Positions 34,450 through 59,910 of a stretch of 64,000 nt of DNA are shown one piece after another. Position numbers and translations under genes: made by a program. The notes below the pieces were generated by a model, which was given only the letters and a program-made list of their open reading frames with translations, was not told where the DNA came from and searched no databases. Every line of letters begins with the position of its first letter. Position 1 is the first letter of the stretch. Origin of the DNA: Acestrorhynchus altus (Eukaryota; Chordata; Actinopteri; Characiformes; Acestrorhynchidae); the NCBI GenBank assembly GCA_034509495.1, contig CM067503.1:14601502-14665501 (forward strand), in the 5' to 3' direction.

Positions 34450-35240
34450 GTATACATACATGCATACATATAGATAGATAACTTAATTAATCCCAGAGGG
34501 AAAGTCACTTTTTACAGCAGCCCAGTAAAAAACAAAGAGCAGAACGAGCAAAATATTCAAGCCTTTAAGAAAAGAATGAATGAGATATATTTAAAAAAAA
34601 CCAAAAAACTAAAAACTATAACTACTGAGCTACAGAACAAATAATTAGCTGTTATGAGTATTAAGTATGTAACGCAATTGCATAAACATTATGCAGATAA
34701 CAGTAGTAACAATACAGATAGTGGCTCAGTGTGTAATAATGTCTCAACACAATGAAGAGGAGTGGTACAGTGTGATCGCTGTCAGTATAAATGTACCGTT
34801 CCTTGCTACAGCAGAGCTCAATGAGTGTTGCTGAAAGTACTCTGTTGTCTAAGCAGTAAGTCATGGAGGGGGTGAGGTGTTGTCCAGGATAGCAATCAGT
34901 TTGTTGAGTCCTCCTTTCCACCACCATCTCAAAGCTCTCCAGCGAGCAGCCAAGATTAGAGGCAGCCTTCTTGAGGAGTTTGTTGATCATCTTGGCATCT
35001 CCACCCTTGATGCAGCCTCCCCAGCAGACTGCTGCCAAGAAAACAGCACCAACAGACTGGTAGAAGACACCAACATTTTGCTGCACACGTTGGACCTGAG
35101 TTTCCTCAGAAAGTACAGTCTGCTCACCCCCTTCTTGCAAACAGTGTTGGCTCTCCAGTCCAATTTGCTGTCAAGCAGGACACCCAGATAATTGCACGTG
35201 TATGGCAGTGAAGCCAGCTTAAACTTAGACATCGCATTAG
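34450..35240 (-). pseudogene. LINE 3' end: reverse-transcriptase C-terminal region and 3' UTR
   Basis: The minus strand encodes SKFKLASLPYTCNYLGVLLD then SKLDWRANT, and after a frameshift SRLYFLRKLRS, then a Cys/Gly/Trp-rich VCWGGCIKGGDAKMINKLLK, ending with the NLGCSLESFE and VVERRTQQT segments. This is the C-terminal domain after the RT of CR1/L2/Rex1-type LINEs. The tail at 34460-34530 contains 'taattaatcccagagggaaa', the usual 3' UTR end. The 5' part is truncated, as is common for LINE insertions. Frameshifts and stops make it inactive. Confidence 0.8.
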
Positions 35241-35614
35241 TTAGAATGGATATCAGTATCAGAGATAAAAATAGTGTTATTTTATTAATCAGTGGAACTG
35301 TCGAAGGTATTCTATTACATAACTTTATTAATATACTGAGACTGGGTAGATAGTGCCTCCAATAATTAAATGACAGAACCTGAAAATCATCACTGCTTCT
35401 ATGTCCAATTGCATTTTACTGGTCTCATTGTAGGTTCATTTAGCACATTTCTTCATTTCACTTCCTTTGATTCATGTGTGGCTATGTCACTGGAAAACAT
35501 AGCAAGCCATGCTCATTAAACAATGAATGGCTGTTGCTGGTTGAAAATCCAGGAAACACTCAGGAGGAACAGTCAGACATTATCTTCTCTGCTTTTTCCT
35601 TTATAGGTTCATGA

Positions 35615-35705
35615 TTGTCCCAGTGCCAAAATTGGATGCAGTGCAAGAATGACCCCTGGACAGGGCACCAGGCCATTGCAGTGAACCACACCAGGAGGAA
35701 CAGCT
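35615..35705. repeat. Short dispersed repeat fragment
   Basis: 'cctggacagggcaccaggcc' with 'attgcagtgaacca' resembles a widespread fish repeat ('gacagggcaccagtccatcg'). Only a fragment. Confidence 0.4.
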
Positions 35706-35869
35706 AAACCTCTAAATACAACCTGAAATGTTAAAGTTATTGAAGCACTTCTCAATTAAAATCCAGTGTGGTCTGTATAGGTGTAGAATACAATGCCTAC
35801 AATATTAGAATAAAGGATAAGTATATTATGGAAAACTATACAATTGAAAGGAAGCTAAACTATTGGGAT

Positions 35870-36250
35870 AGCTCTAGCCTTAATGCAAGAGGCGATACGG
35901 TTGGGCAAAGAGGCATAGAGGGATGGCACCCTGCAACACATATTGCCATATATGTTGCAGATGGGTCTATAGATCCTGTACACTTGTAGCTTGCAGAAGC
36001 GGGCATCCAAGATGGTCACATAAATGCTCAATTGATGATAAATCTGGTGACTGGGCAGTCCAAAAAAAAGTCTGGCAACCTGGTGGAGACACTACTAGGA
36101 GAACCCTTGCTTTATGTGGGCGAGCATTATCCTCCTGAAAATGCCTGTTGGAAGTCCTGTCAGGAAAGGCAAAACATCTGGCCACAGGATGTACTGCACA
36201 TATCTCTGAGCTGTTAGTGTCGCTTGTATCACTACTAGGGGTGACTGTCG
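35870..36250 (-). pseudogene. Degenerate Tc1-type transposase, C-terminal half
   Basis: The minus strand encodes FQEDNARPHKARV, then after a diverged stretch WTAQSPDLSSIEHLCDHLG, matching the second and third catalytic regions of Tc3/Tc1-type DDE transposases (QQDNARPHxA...SPDLNPIEHLWDxLG). Several consensus residues are changed and the frame does not reach a start. It belongs to a different family from the 29145 element. Confidence 0.8.
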
Positions 36251-37500
36251 GGCAGCTGGGGAAGCACTTTAATGCGCTTCTGTGCCAAGGCCCAGGCTGT
36301 GACTGAAATTGATCCCTATATATGTTTTAGGGCACTAATGAGTATGTCAGCCAAAGTTTCCAAATTCTAAAGTGGAATTCAAATGTGATTTTGAAGGCAC
36401 TATCAATCTCCCACAATGCACTGGTTATTTATAGTAAACATCATAGCTCACTACATGAGCTAAATAAGGAGCAGAATGCAACTGTGAGTTTTATTACTAA
36501 GCAACACAGTGGAACGAATGGAGCTGACGAGGTTTGCTCATACAGATGTTTTCCCATGTAATATAAGTTTGTTAATGGGAGGCTTATGTTTGTAAGCAAC
36601 ATAATCTAGGATTACTCCATGAACAGCACAGAGCTTTACATACTAATTCAGAATTCAGTTTGTGTGTGTGTAAGAAACATAAAACACAGCTTAAAAACTT
36701 GTTTATGTGACCGGTGCTAACGCGCATTGCTGATGAGGAAGTGCCAGAATTCATCTGGGTTTCATCAATAGCCTATCCTTATAATCATACAATACTAATG
36801 AGGGATCCAATACTAATAATATGGATCCATTTCGGTCACAGCCCCATTGTCTGATCAAACCACATTTACACATCTGCCTGAAAATAAAACGACATGCTAG
36901 ACCAACATGTTTATCTGTCACCACCATGAGGCACAAAACCATGACCATTCAGCAGACAAGATCATCTTCCAGTCTTTGAATTTTCCCCACTTTTCTAGAA
37001 CGTCATTAATCCACAACTCCCATTGAACTCAATCAAGAGAGAAAACACACCCACACATACTCTTAGAGTTCTAATCAAAGATGTATCTGAGATATACATT
37101 AGATAGATTACAAATGCACATTAGATACATTTTAAGGCCTACTCACAGGAAGAAGACAGGACAGCAGGAATTGCATGACAATTATGTAAGCATGGACTCA
37201 TTGGTATGTTGCACCAGGACTTAGAAAACGGAATTAAATTACACAGGATACTTCTATATGGATGACTACAACATTGCTCTTGATTGAAGTTATAGTCTGT
37301 GAAATTGTCTTCAACATGATCAAGACAGTGCTGTGGCAGAGGTAATGCTGTGGTGGAAGTTATAATTAGCCTGTCATTAAGAGGAAGTACAAGCAGAGCC
37401 ATGTAAGCGTAGCGCCATTAGACAGGAAATCACGAGAAACAAGACTGTGGTGGGATGCTGATTTGGGACTAGGAGAGTAGGCACTCTTCTAATGGAATAC
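36251..37500. other. Intergenic sequence, no recognised feature
   Basis: No exon or recognised repeat family. Confidence 0.45.
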
Positions 37501-37503
37501 ATA

Positions 37504-37504
<1 letters not shown>

Positions 37505-37556
<52 letters not shown>

Positions 37557-37571
37557 TGTGAGAGAGAGAGA
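37505..37571. repeat. (TG)n then (AG)n microsatellite
   Basis: About 25 TG units, a short AGTGTG bridge, then AG units. Confidence 0.96.
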
Positions 37572-39735
37572 ATCATTCAACCTTTACACCTGACCAAACC
37601 ATTCTCAAACCCAGTCCAAGATGCCCCATTTACTGCAAACACAAGTGAGGAGCACAATTGGACAAAAGTCATCCCTCCCCAACCCCAGCAACACAGACTT
37701 AAATGTTCTATTGCTGCAGTACCAAGCTAACATCAACGTCCCTTTGAATTCACATACAGTATATTCATTCTCTGAAACTGAGAGGCACAGAATCAGTTCA
37801 GTGTGCAGTTTTCATGGTCTGTGTTGTTATAGGGTGCCGTTTCATCTACTGGTGTTGGTCCATTGTGTCCAAGTCCAGAGTCAGAGGTTGGTGTGGCACA
37901 AGGTTTGAAGAGATATCCACGAGTCTGTTAGGACATTTCATGTCAAAGAACGGGATGACAATTATAGCAGATATTATGCTGACACCCAAGCTAATTTACT
38001 ATGTTTATATCTTGGACTGCATGACCTCAGTTTCTGGGGACTTCAGACTCTATGCCTTGCTGTTTGGATTTTCACTCACACCACCACATCCTCGCTGAGT
38101 TTATGCCTCATCCTCCTGCTGTGGAACCAATTGCATACAATCCAGAAAAAGGGGGAATTTATGAATGCTGACAAAACTGCCAAGCACAGATATAAATTCC
38201 CACTAACCGCTTCAATATCTCTGGCTTCTCTCAGCATCCCCACAGCATGACACTTTTTTGGATACCAAGAAACAACCCAGGATTAACATCACACAGGTCC
38301 CTGGGGTTCAACCAAATCCAAGGGCCCCCTCAAATGTATCACACAATGTTCAGCCTAATGCTGTATTACACTGTCAGCTAACAAACACATTATTAACACT
38401 GCTGTTCACACCTGCATGGATAGTCAAAACACACAGCGGCAGTCTGTAAACATTCACACACACACACCACAATATTGTCTCACCACATCTAGTCTCATGT
38501 AAGTGAATGTTCTTGAGCAACTTATTTTTACTGATATTCAGGACTGGCTTTCCCAAAAGCCTCTTGTAAATGTTGAAACTTTAGTTAAGATAATCTTAAT
38601 ACTATGAAGGCTTTTGGGAACTGAGCCTAGATCAGTATAAACATGCTTCCCTACTTCAAAAGGATCATATAATGTTTATGTGGACATTTGAGCAAAGCCA
38701 TCAACAGTTTAAATGAGGGTGTACAAGCTAACTTGACCTCACCATCATTATAGTCTATTTAGCCTAACATCAAGTACTTTCTACACTGGATCACGTTCCT
38801 GCATGACAGCAAAAATATATCATTTTAAAGCACCATACTTATATCTAAGTATGTGCCGGCCTATCTGCAGCCTTGAAATGACCTACAACCATGTTCACAC
38901 TCATGCTTTAGTAAAACAAGGGATTTCTCCAACAAAAGAATTTAATGCTGATAATTTACAATTTTGCTATTACTAAAATAGTGAGTGTACACCTAATTGG
39001 TAAAAAGAAATCAGATCTGCTTATGACAAAATTGAGTATATTCCCTTCCATTATGTAGCAGTGGGAGGCAGCCTTTAAAATGAGAACATGGGAAGCAGAG
39101 AAGCCCCTGACTGGCTGCTTTCTACTCAACTTGCTCCTCACTAAGCCCCAATTCCACAGACTCATTTTTCCAATATTCTAAGTGGGTGGGGACACCTGGA
39201 CTTACTATTAAAGAAAACATCTGGATCACAAAATATTTTGAGTACACATGACACACTTACTAAATTCCATTTAAAGCATCATGATAGATGATTCATCACT
39301 TCTGTCATAAATCAATTTAGGAGGAAAGGGACATGGACACAGCACAAACCAGTAATATAGTTTGTTAATTAATTGATGGAACTTCAGTCTGCTCATGTTC
39401 TATCAAATTTTGATGAGGGATAACCTTTTGAGTTTAGGGCATGTCAGTATAGTCTGCAGCTACATTACACTCAGGCTTCACCATCTTGACTGGAAAGGGG
39501 ACTTTAAAACTTCAAAGTCTTTTTGTGGCTAATTATTCAGTGCTTACGCACAGTATATCTATTCACACGGTGGCAAAACCCTGAAGTGTGCAAGTGTGAG
39601 ATTTGCATTATGCTGACTGCCGGACAATTAACTTTCCATGGCTGATTTACCTTGGGGTAAAAAAAATATTTAAAAAAAGCATAAATTCAATATTTTCGAA
39701 ATTTGATCATTTTTAATAATGATTAGTAATTTAGT
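37572..39735. other. Intergenic sequence, no recognised feature
   Basis: Open frames of 60-95 residues occur on both strands without domain resemblance. Confidence 0.45.
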
Positions 39736-39739
39736 CAAA

Positions 39740-39948
39740 AGAATTAAAATATTGTAATGTGAGATTCTGGATTTCTGATTTTCATAAACGATAAGCCATC
39801 CCAACAAAAAAAAGATAAGAAAAGTGTCACGATACATGTACTGAATATAAAACTGATTCTAATTTTGTGTATGCAATTATGAATATGAATGAAAACCTTT
39901 TCACAACATTCAAATTTTCTGAGATGCATTAGTATATTAGAATAAATC
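39740..39948. mobile_element. MITE remnant with 'agatgcattag' end
   Basis: 'tgtgagattctggatttctg', 'cataaacgataagcca', 'tgtactgaatataaa' and 'ctgagatgcattagtat' parallel the better preserved element at 44739-45000. The left inverted repeat is degraded. Confidence 0.55.
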
Positions 39949-41110
39949 AAAAACACAAAATATTTAAAAAAAAAAAAAAAAAATCACGTTCACCGTGAAA
40001 AGTCTGAATTTTACCATTGTTCTCCTTTATCCATCCCAAAACAGGCCGTGCAAGTGATTGAAAAGAGGGCCATCATTTTCTACTCAGCAGGAAACACATT
40101 AGACTTAATGACAGCAGAATGCCTCACTAACAGGCCACTCATCTGTGACTACACCTCCATCCGTCAGGCAGAAACATAACTGTTTAACAGAGACATATGG
40201 TGTTACAGCTGCTGCTGAGTACAGAGCATGTGGACTGAGACACTTACAGACAACACATTCTTATAGTAGTGGAGAATTTGGACCAGTGTAACACAGTTGT
40301 ATCTTGATGCAATCAATTTTTTAATAAAGCTAAAAGTGACTGAAAATGTGCTTTATAATGTTAACATTTCGCAGATTCACCAGAGCATGTTATTAAAAAA
40401 AAAAACAATATTAAAAAAGGCTGTACTTTATAGCGTCCCAAATGAACAATCTGACCACAAACTGGTTAATGTTAAAGCCACCTTTTAAGCCACCACCATA
40501 TTCACAAGCTAGAATACCAGTAAGAATAAACCTAATAAAAGAGAACTTCTATGTAAGGAAAGTTAGTGGGCCAAAGCACTGTGATCCTGTGGGTGAGAAT
40601 AAACACAGCTAAACGGAGGAAATGAGAGGAAATATTTAGAGAACATACGACACCAAATTATTTTTGGACGTCATGAGCGGAAACCACTTCTACACAGGCA
40701 AAAGTGGTTTCAGCATTATTTCATAAATAAGAGGTTATTTTTTTACTCTGGGTTGTATCTACAGGCACTACACCTAAAAATATGGATTGGGAACTCTGAC
40801 ACAGGGTATTTCACAAAGCAGGATTTCTGCAAAGTGAGGACTGTCCATTAAAGTCAACAATCTTAATTTTGGATTTTAACAGAACTTCACATGATCAATT
40901 GTTCTTTCAAAACACACCATCTGGTAAATTGACTTTTGGAAAATAAATGTATTGTCAACAAATACTAACAAATCTTACGTGGATTTCAGGGAGGAAAATG
41001 AAGTACATGGCCTTAATTCATCTGCATAAGCAAATCCTGATCACATCAGCTTATTTGGTTAACTATCCACCTCCACAGCACTTTTCATGAGTCAGTTGAT
41101 CCAAGCAAGG
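39949..41110. other. Intergenic sequence, no recognised feature
   Basis: Contains a poly-A run at 39965-39982 and A-rich stretches; otherwise unremarkable. Confidence 0.45.
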
Positions 41111-41114
41111 TTCA

Positions 41115-41282
41115 CCAAACCAGCTCCTGGAGAGCTACCAACCAAACCCAACCCAACCCAACCCTAAAACCCCATTCAGCCAATTAAGAACTTCTAAAGG
41201 CAGTAATTAGCTGGATGAGGTGGAGTGCATTAGGGTTGAATTTAAAGTCTGCAGGAAGGTAGGTCTTCAGGACCGGCCCCTG
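41115..41282. mobile_element. Small inverted-repeat element 1 of a cluster
   Basis: Left end 'aaccagctcctggagagcta' pairs with right end 'ggtaggtcttcaggaccggc' as imperfect inverted repeats. The interior 'cagtaattagctggatgag' followed by 'tggagtgcattagggttg' matches a MITE-like family common in fish genomes. Confidence 0.55.
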
Positions 41283-41387
41283 CTCCAAGGCTTACTACAC
41301 CTTACAATTTCATCTGTAAATGCTGCCCTCTAGTGGCTTGCTACTCCACACCTGACAATATAAGTAGAGTTTAACTCCATGTACTGT

Positions 41388-41553
41388 TTCCAAGTCCAGG
41401 AGTACAACTTACCTACTTGGCTTATAGTTGTTCCCCTCCTCATACAATACCCTAAAACTTTCCCAGTTGCTGAGAAGTCAAATCAGGGGTGTTTGGAGGA
41501 AGGAAATTGTTCTAATGTAAAACTGTGCTCTAGGGCCAGGACTTCAAAACCCT
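41388..41553. mobile_element. Small inverted-repeat element 2 of a cluster
   Basis: Ends 'caagtccaggagtacaac' and 'ctctagggccaggacttcaa' are inverted and similar to element 1; the interior 'tcaggggtgtttggagga' also fits. More diverged. Confidence 0.45.
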
Positions 41554-41625
41554 GCTTAAATCTAAGTTTAATATAAAGAAAAACAATGGTTTGGAGAGGT
41601 GTCCTTCTTTCATAGGCTAATACAG

Positions 41626-41942
41626 TAGTTCTAAATTCTGGAGTACCCATGCCCTGCATGTTGTAGTTATCCCTTCACTTATTTCATCTCAAAAATGAAT
41701 TACTATGAAAAGATTTATGTCCAAAACACAAGACAGAACATGGAAAAACCTTTCTATCTTTCAGTGTAAAAAGATTTGATTCAAATTATTATTGGTCAAT
41801 TCATCATGAAATTAAAACAAAATCTGTCCAAAAGTGAGGAAAAATAAAAATAGAGACCAAAATGTTCATGAGATGCACTCGGAGCTGGGGGAAGTTTAAT
41901 TGTACAGGTCAGAAGTACCCCAGGACTAGAACTGAGAACCAA
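41626..41942. mobile_element. Small inverted-repeat element 3 of a cluster
   Basis: Ends 'aattctggagtacccatgcc' and 'agtaccccaggactagaact' are inverted and of the same type as elements 1 and 2. The interior is longer and unrelated. Confidence 0.4.
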
Positions 41943-44269
41943 TCAATAGTTTACGAAATACCTATAAAGGATCTGTTGTTACCTTAATCTTTAGAAGATG
42001 AAACTCTTTGGTTCTTGATGTCTGATGCTGAGTTGGAATAACATCTGTGGACACAAAGCCTTCAGAACTAAGCAGCAGAGGAAGCAGACATTTTTTAGAT
42101 GAGCCTGCAGTACAATCTGCACATTTTACAGAAAAGGAAAGATTTTAAAGATATGAAACATTTTATTAATAAAAGTCACGATACACTCAAGGTGCTGCAT
42201 TTTGTATGGTCCTTTTTACAATCCAGTCTTGAGTTTTGCATTTTTCTAAAATTTTTATTCTCCTTTAAGAAAAAAAAAAAAAAAATACATTGAGTTTTTT
42301 TCATAACAAAACCAAAATAGAAATATTTACAACATGAATGTCGGGGCCAATATGAAATACTCATTACTGTGCATTGTCTCAACAAGCAGACTCAAAAGGG
42401 AGGCACTTTAAAATAGGATAACTTTAGAACTTTGGGCCTCATTTCAAAATGGCTATTTCACCCATCAGCCAGGGAGCCTTTCCTATGAGTGAAACTTCAC
42501 CAAATAAGAGAAAAGTCAAGACTGGCCTCCAGAACTTCTAAAGAACAGTTGGCTTCAATTGTTTACCTCAATAGATAGACAAATTCTACTTGCAAAGGGT
42601 GAATGCAGGTTGATCTGGTGAGTCTAGAATATGTGATCAATGAACTGAACTGGTCAGACAATCTAATATGGTCTACTGAGCTATACAGGTACAGCAGTCA
42701 GCAGCTGGAGGAACAGTGTAGATCCATTACAGCTGGTTTCAACTGGACAAGACAAGAACAACACGCTGAAGCATTTAGACCAGTATTTCCCTCTTGCGGA
42801 CCAACACGATTTAGAACACAAAATGGCTCTTAGAACATAATTCAGGAGGTGTGTTAGAGCAAGGAACTCTGCAGGATAGGGTTATCATATAGCTGGTAAA
42901 AAAATGACCAGTACACATGGCCCTTGTTTTGCATCCCAGACTAGACCTGGGCTTGGACTCTTCCTAGGAAACCCATACCCTGCAGTTTGTCCTGTCTGTA
43001 TTCCAACAAACCAGACCTAGAACAGGAAGCTGTGGGTTCCCTTGGAATGGGTATGGGAACCTCTTAAGCTTCAGTCAAATCATATTGGGCAGATCTAGAG
43101 GCATAGTTTAGGACTGGTTGATTGGGATTTTTCCTTAAGAATCTAATCTAACTGGTGTTTTAAAAAAAGTAGTGAGGTTTGGTTCTGATTCCACTTCAAG
43201 AAAAAAAGCTAGGTGAAACCGAGCTTGGTCATGAGAGGACCAGCATAAGTCTCTCCCCTGCTTCACAAATCCTACACTTTACTGCTCTCCTGTATTTACT
43301 CATTTCAGCGGTGGCCCAGGAGAACTGGGCATTCTGAATTTTTGAAAGAGCCAACTTAAGATGCATTCATCAGCTTCAAACTTTGTGTCTTGGTGCCTTT
43401 CAGAAGGAAATTCATTTATTTCACAGAACAATAAGATGAGCTGTCTAACAGGCTGACAAGAGGAATTATGCTAGTATGAAGAATGTGCACTGAGGTATGT
43501 GACTGGAGCACTCGTTCCACTTAAAACCGTGATATAAAGGCTCCAAATCATGCAGATTAGTTTGCCAAGGAGGGCTGAGAAATTCTAGCCTGTATTCACA
43601 GTAATTCACAGATTACAATCTATGGAATTTAGCAATGTTGTGGTTTCAGATTTAGTACTGATCAACTGTTCTACCACTTTACTGCCTGAACTTGCTGTTC
43701 CAGCTGACAGGTCAGAGTCAAACGCCAACCACATTTGAAATTTAATAAGAAACAAAGTCCAAATCTAACAACAACCGGAGAGGAAAAACAACTCATTCTG
43801 GTGTGAATGACCACATGTAATTATGTATGGATTATTTACAATAAAAAACAGATCATTTTGACAGTTCTGTAATTAACAAATGGGAAAACAAAAATTGCTC
43901 ATAAAATGAAACAAAAAGGAATAAAAATTAGTCTTCAAGGGTTCCAAACATTCGGAGTTGGACTTTGTTGGTTCAGTCCTGGACCAGTATCACAGCTCTG
44001 ACTCCAGTGCTGTAGTGACCAAGCCCCCACCTGTAGATCAGCTTCCCTTACTAGTTCAGTTCCTTTCCATCCCAGCATACCTAACTGAGGTAAGCTCAAT
44101 CACATCCATCTGAAGTTAAGTGCATCAGCACAGTAAGATCTGGAATGCAACTAAACTTTCATAGGGTGACAGATCTCCAGGAGGAGGACTGTTGTGACCA
44201 CTACACTTCCAGTGGAAGTTCAAAAAGAAAAAAAAAGAAAAAAGTCAGAGATCAAATAGTGACAAAAGG
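41943..44269 (-). other. prpf4b 3' flank including its 3' UTR
   Basis: No coding exon. Candidate poly(A) signals on the minus strand are ATTAAA (tttaat at 43741-43746), giving a 3' UTR near 530 nt, and AATAAA (tttatt at 43415-43420), giving about 850 nt. I cannot choose between them. Confidence 0.4.
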
Positions 44270-56574
<12,305 letters not shown>

Positions 56575-56770
56575 TTTCTCCGAGCGGCGGCCGCTGCGTC
56601 CCTCTTCCTCTGCGGAGTTTAACGAGGGACAGACACAACGTCTGCTCTCTGCTGGACGAGCCTGTCCACTGCACTGCTCCACTAACTGCGGAAACGTGTT
56701 TCTCTCCTCAGTCTGCTCTGTGGAAACGTACTCATTACCTCCCCAAACTCCGCTCTTCTCCCTCTGAGTG

Positions 56771-59065
56771 GCCTTAAGGACAAACATTCACAGAATAGAG
56801 CTACCAAATCCCCGTCCACCCTCAGTCCAGACGGTACTAAAATAGGCCACAACTAAAGCCCGAGGGGCTGAAAACACTCTTGAGGTGTAATGGTGCCGCA
56901 CGAGAACCGCTCTAGTTCTTTAACCTTTAGAACCCTTTAGGCCAAACTGGGGTGTTTTCAGAGTTTGACGTACTTTTACTCGCCAAGCAATTAGAAAAGT
57001 ATTTCTAGGACACAGTCATGCATGACAGATTTTCAGAAGGTCCTAGTCATCAAGTGTCCTTGAGCTGAAAATGTGAGAATGTTTTATGAATTGTTTTCAT
57101 TAGATTGACAAGGATATTTATAATAATGTAAATAATAATAATACTAATAAAACTGGACATCTTCATTGTTTTTGTTATGTATGTATCAGTATTATGCTGC
57201 TTAAGGACTTTTATTGTGAAATAGAAATAAGTAAAATGGCCCTTCTCATTTTAGTATCTGGGTCAGTGATGTCATTGGCTCTTGCTGATCAGTCGGAGTC
57301 TGCGTGCAGGTGAAATATATACATGTGCACAGAGCAGTAAACATGCACTGCCATATAAATTGGGATTAATTGGGTTGGAAATTAGTGAATTGTGTTTGTG
57401 AGCTGCTTTTACTCACTGATATTTTATTACACAATGGATTGACCACTTTGAACCATGACAACCATGGTTAGACAGGATAAGTCTTAGAAGAATGATGAAG
57501 CTTAGAAAGTAACTGTCTAACTAAATGCAGATCTAGGGCTGTAAGAGTTAAATATTGTGTTATTTTTGTAAAGTAAATATGTGAAGAACCTTGTAAAAAT
57601 GTAAATGATCTTTGTCCAAAGTAAAGGTTCTTCACACTCACAGCTTCAAAATGATTCTTCTGTGCCATCATTTAAAGAACCCTTTGTTGCAGCTTTATTT
57701 ATGTGAGGTGCCTTATAAACAGACTATGTACTATTGCACCATAGCCAATTAGATAATCATATAAATATATTTATTTCATAAAGCCTTTAAAAATACATAT
57801 ATAGCTCATACAAATCAGAATTACAGCTTCTCAATTTATACAAATATTGAATTTCATATTTGAATAAATTACTTGCATCAATATCAAAACCAAACCACAC
57901 AACATTAAAACCAACAAAAACAAGATCCGCTTAATTGGAATATACAGTATATTTTAAAGCAGACATTTCTGATTGCTATCATTATCAGATTTTGGTTAAA
58001 GTGTGCTGCTAGTGGAAGGGTAATGCCAAATAATGACTTTCTCTTGCTGATTAAAGCAAACACAAAGCTTATCAGAGCTGATGTCCCAGTAAAACAAAAT
58101 GCAGTTTGTTTTAGTCCTACAGGTTCACAGTATACAGTTCTGCAGAACATGAGCTTCTATTTTAGTGTGGTAGCACTGTATAAAAGTTAATTTACCGGAA
58201 TAATGACTGGAGTAATTCTCGAGAACTTGCTTGGGTTTCACTGAAATCCCACCCTCCCCGAAATTAATATTTTGATTGGTTCTGTCTCTGATTTTGACTT
58301 TGTTCCAGTCACAACTAAAATAGTTATTCTGATTGGTTCTGCTGTGGAGTGTGACCTGGTTGTTCCAGTCAATGCTAAAATAGTGATTCTGGTTAGTCCC
58401 GAACTGCAGGGAATGAAAACATTCAGTTTGAAGTGAACTTTAAAGTGTGTAGGGAGTAGTGAGTACAGGTTCATCACTGCACAAGAAGTTAGTGGTAAGA
58501 TCACCCATTAGCTGCATAGTATATACTGCACCATGTGTACATGAGATTGGTGTGTCGCATTGTTGGTGTGTGTTAATCAAAGTGAGGTGACTACTCATTC
58601 GGGGGGCCATAGGAAGGGACAAGTGTATTGACACAGGACCATGGGTCCTGTTGGCCCCCACCTTTAAACCCACCACTAAGAGCTGGGTAATCTAGGCTCA
58701 GAAAATGAAAATCCACCCCAGATTTCAAGCAGTGTCATCCAGGCAAAGGTACTTTCTAGACCTGGATTACCCACGTCTGGTAATACCACTTTTAAGTGGT
58801 TCCAGAAATATCATATATCTGTGGGTACACTGGCCAATGCCAAAGACTTATGATTGTTAACAAATTTAACCTCAAATTTACAACTTTAGACAAAATAAAA
58901 AATGTCTTCTGCTAGAAATATTTTTCAGATTTGACATTTTCAGCTAACTGTGTATCAAACCTAGTAATCATGATTATTGTTTCAGTAATTTTTAATATTT
59001 TTGGACACTTTTGGCATATGTGCCAAAAATACATTTTTATTTTCTAAAATAGTCTTACAAACCCA
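56771..59065. other. Upstream flank of prpf4b, mostly unclassified
   Basis: No exon recognised. An AGAACC-type repeat lies at about 57585-57690, and a two-to-three-copy 58-60-bp repeat at 58268-58400 ('attctgattggttctg', then 'gttccagtca', then 'ctaaaatagt'). Confidence 0.5.
58268..58400. repeat. About 58-bp tandem repeat, just over 2 copies
   Basis: 'gattggttctg', 'gttccagtca' and 'ctaaaatagt' recur in order, starting near 58270, 58327 and 58387. Confidence 0.75.
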
Positions 59066-59281
59066 CTACTGCCAACTTAAGTCCATAAGTTTACTTTTCT
59101 GTTTGTGAAGAGTCTTTTTAGCATTTTCAATCTCAATGGACACTGAACTTGGGGCACTTGTGCTGGTTTTAGCACTACTTTTCTGTTGGTTTATGATCCT
59201 GTGTGGAACCATGCTCCTATTTTGAGGATCCACATCCACCATGAGCTGCTGAAGAGGAGATAATGCAGACAGGCTGTAGTG
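59066..59281 (-). CDS. Candidate terminal exon of an unrecognised gene (unverified)
   Basis: On the minus strand a pyrimidine-rich stretch and cttgttgcag acceptor (59291-59282) precede an in-frame stretch starting HYSLSALSPLQQLMVDVDPQ and ending KQKSKLMDLSWQ and a stop. The frame is also open upstream to 59371. The peptide is rich in Ser, Gln and Lys with a basic C terminus and no domain I recognise. It could be a real last exon, a LINE-derived fragment or chance. The neighbouring sequence on the plus strand at 59390 onward is a LINE. Confidence 0.2.
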   Translation of the reverse strand, partial: HYSLSALSPLQQLMVDVDPQNRSMVPHRIINQQKSSAKTSTSAPSSVSIEIENAKKTLHKQKSKLMDLSWQ

Positions 59282-59389
59282 CTGCAACAAGCACGGAGGA
59301 GATGTTACAAGCCCATAATTCCCTCCATTGTTATAGGAAAGGTCAATTCTTAAAAAGATTGACAAGCTCACAGGGCCAAGTCATCTCAG

Positions 59390-59910
59390 GGAATCTCAGA
59401 GTGTAGCATCATGGTGTTTATGGTGTCATGGCTTACTTCAAATACACTCGCATCTTTGGATGGATTTCACATCCTTCGGTCAGACAGGAGAATGGAAAGA
59501 GAAAAGGAGGTGGACTGTCAGTATTTGTGAATGATAGATGGTGTAACTCTGGGCACATCACTGTTAAAGAACAAATCTGCTGTAAAACCATTTAACTGTT
59601 AGTCATTAGCCTGAGACCCCAATAACTTGCGAGGGAAGTACTGCATGTTATTGTGATAGCTGCGCATGTTCTTCTGCTAACCCCAATGTCATACACTCAG
59701 CTGTGTGCAGATTGCACACACAGCATCCACAAGTTCTCATCCTTATCTCTGGAGACTTCAGTCCTCCACTAAGCTCACCTTCAACCAGTATGTAACCTGC
59801 AATACCAAAGACAATAAAACACTGGACCTTTTTATGCCAACATAAAGGAGCCATATAACTCATCACTGCTCCCTCTGCTTGGAAGATCAGATCACAATTT
59901 AATTCATCTT
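59390..59910 (+). pseudogene. LINE endonuclease-domain fragment
   Basis: Translating in shifting frames gives FHILRSDRRMERE, KGGGLSVFVNDRWCNSGHIT, then VISLRPQ, VIVIAAHV and, near the end, LLPLLGRSDHNLIHL. These are the conserved blocks of the AP-endonuclease domain of jockey/CR1/L2-type LINEs, including the GRSDHN active-site His and Asp. Several stops and frameshifts show it is dead. The RT domain does not follow directly. Confidence 0.75.

Noticed and set aside
36251..41110. Search for a gene between pxdc1 and prpf4b (for example FAM50- or FAM217-like)
   Set aside because: No frame resembled these families or any other known protein, so no gene is called.
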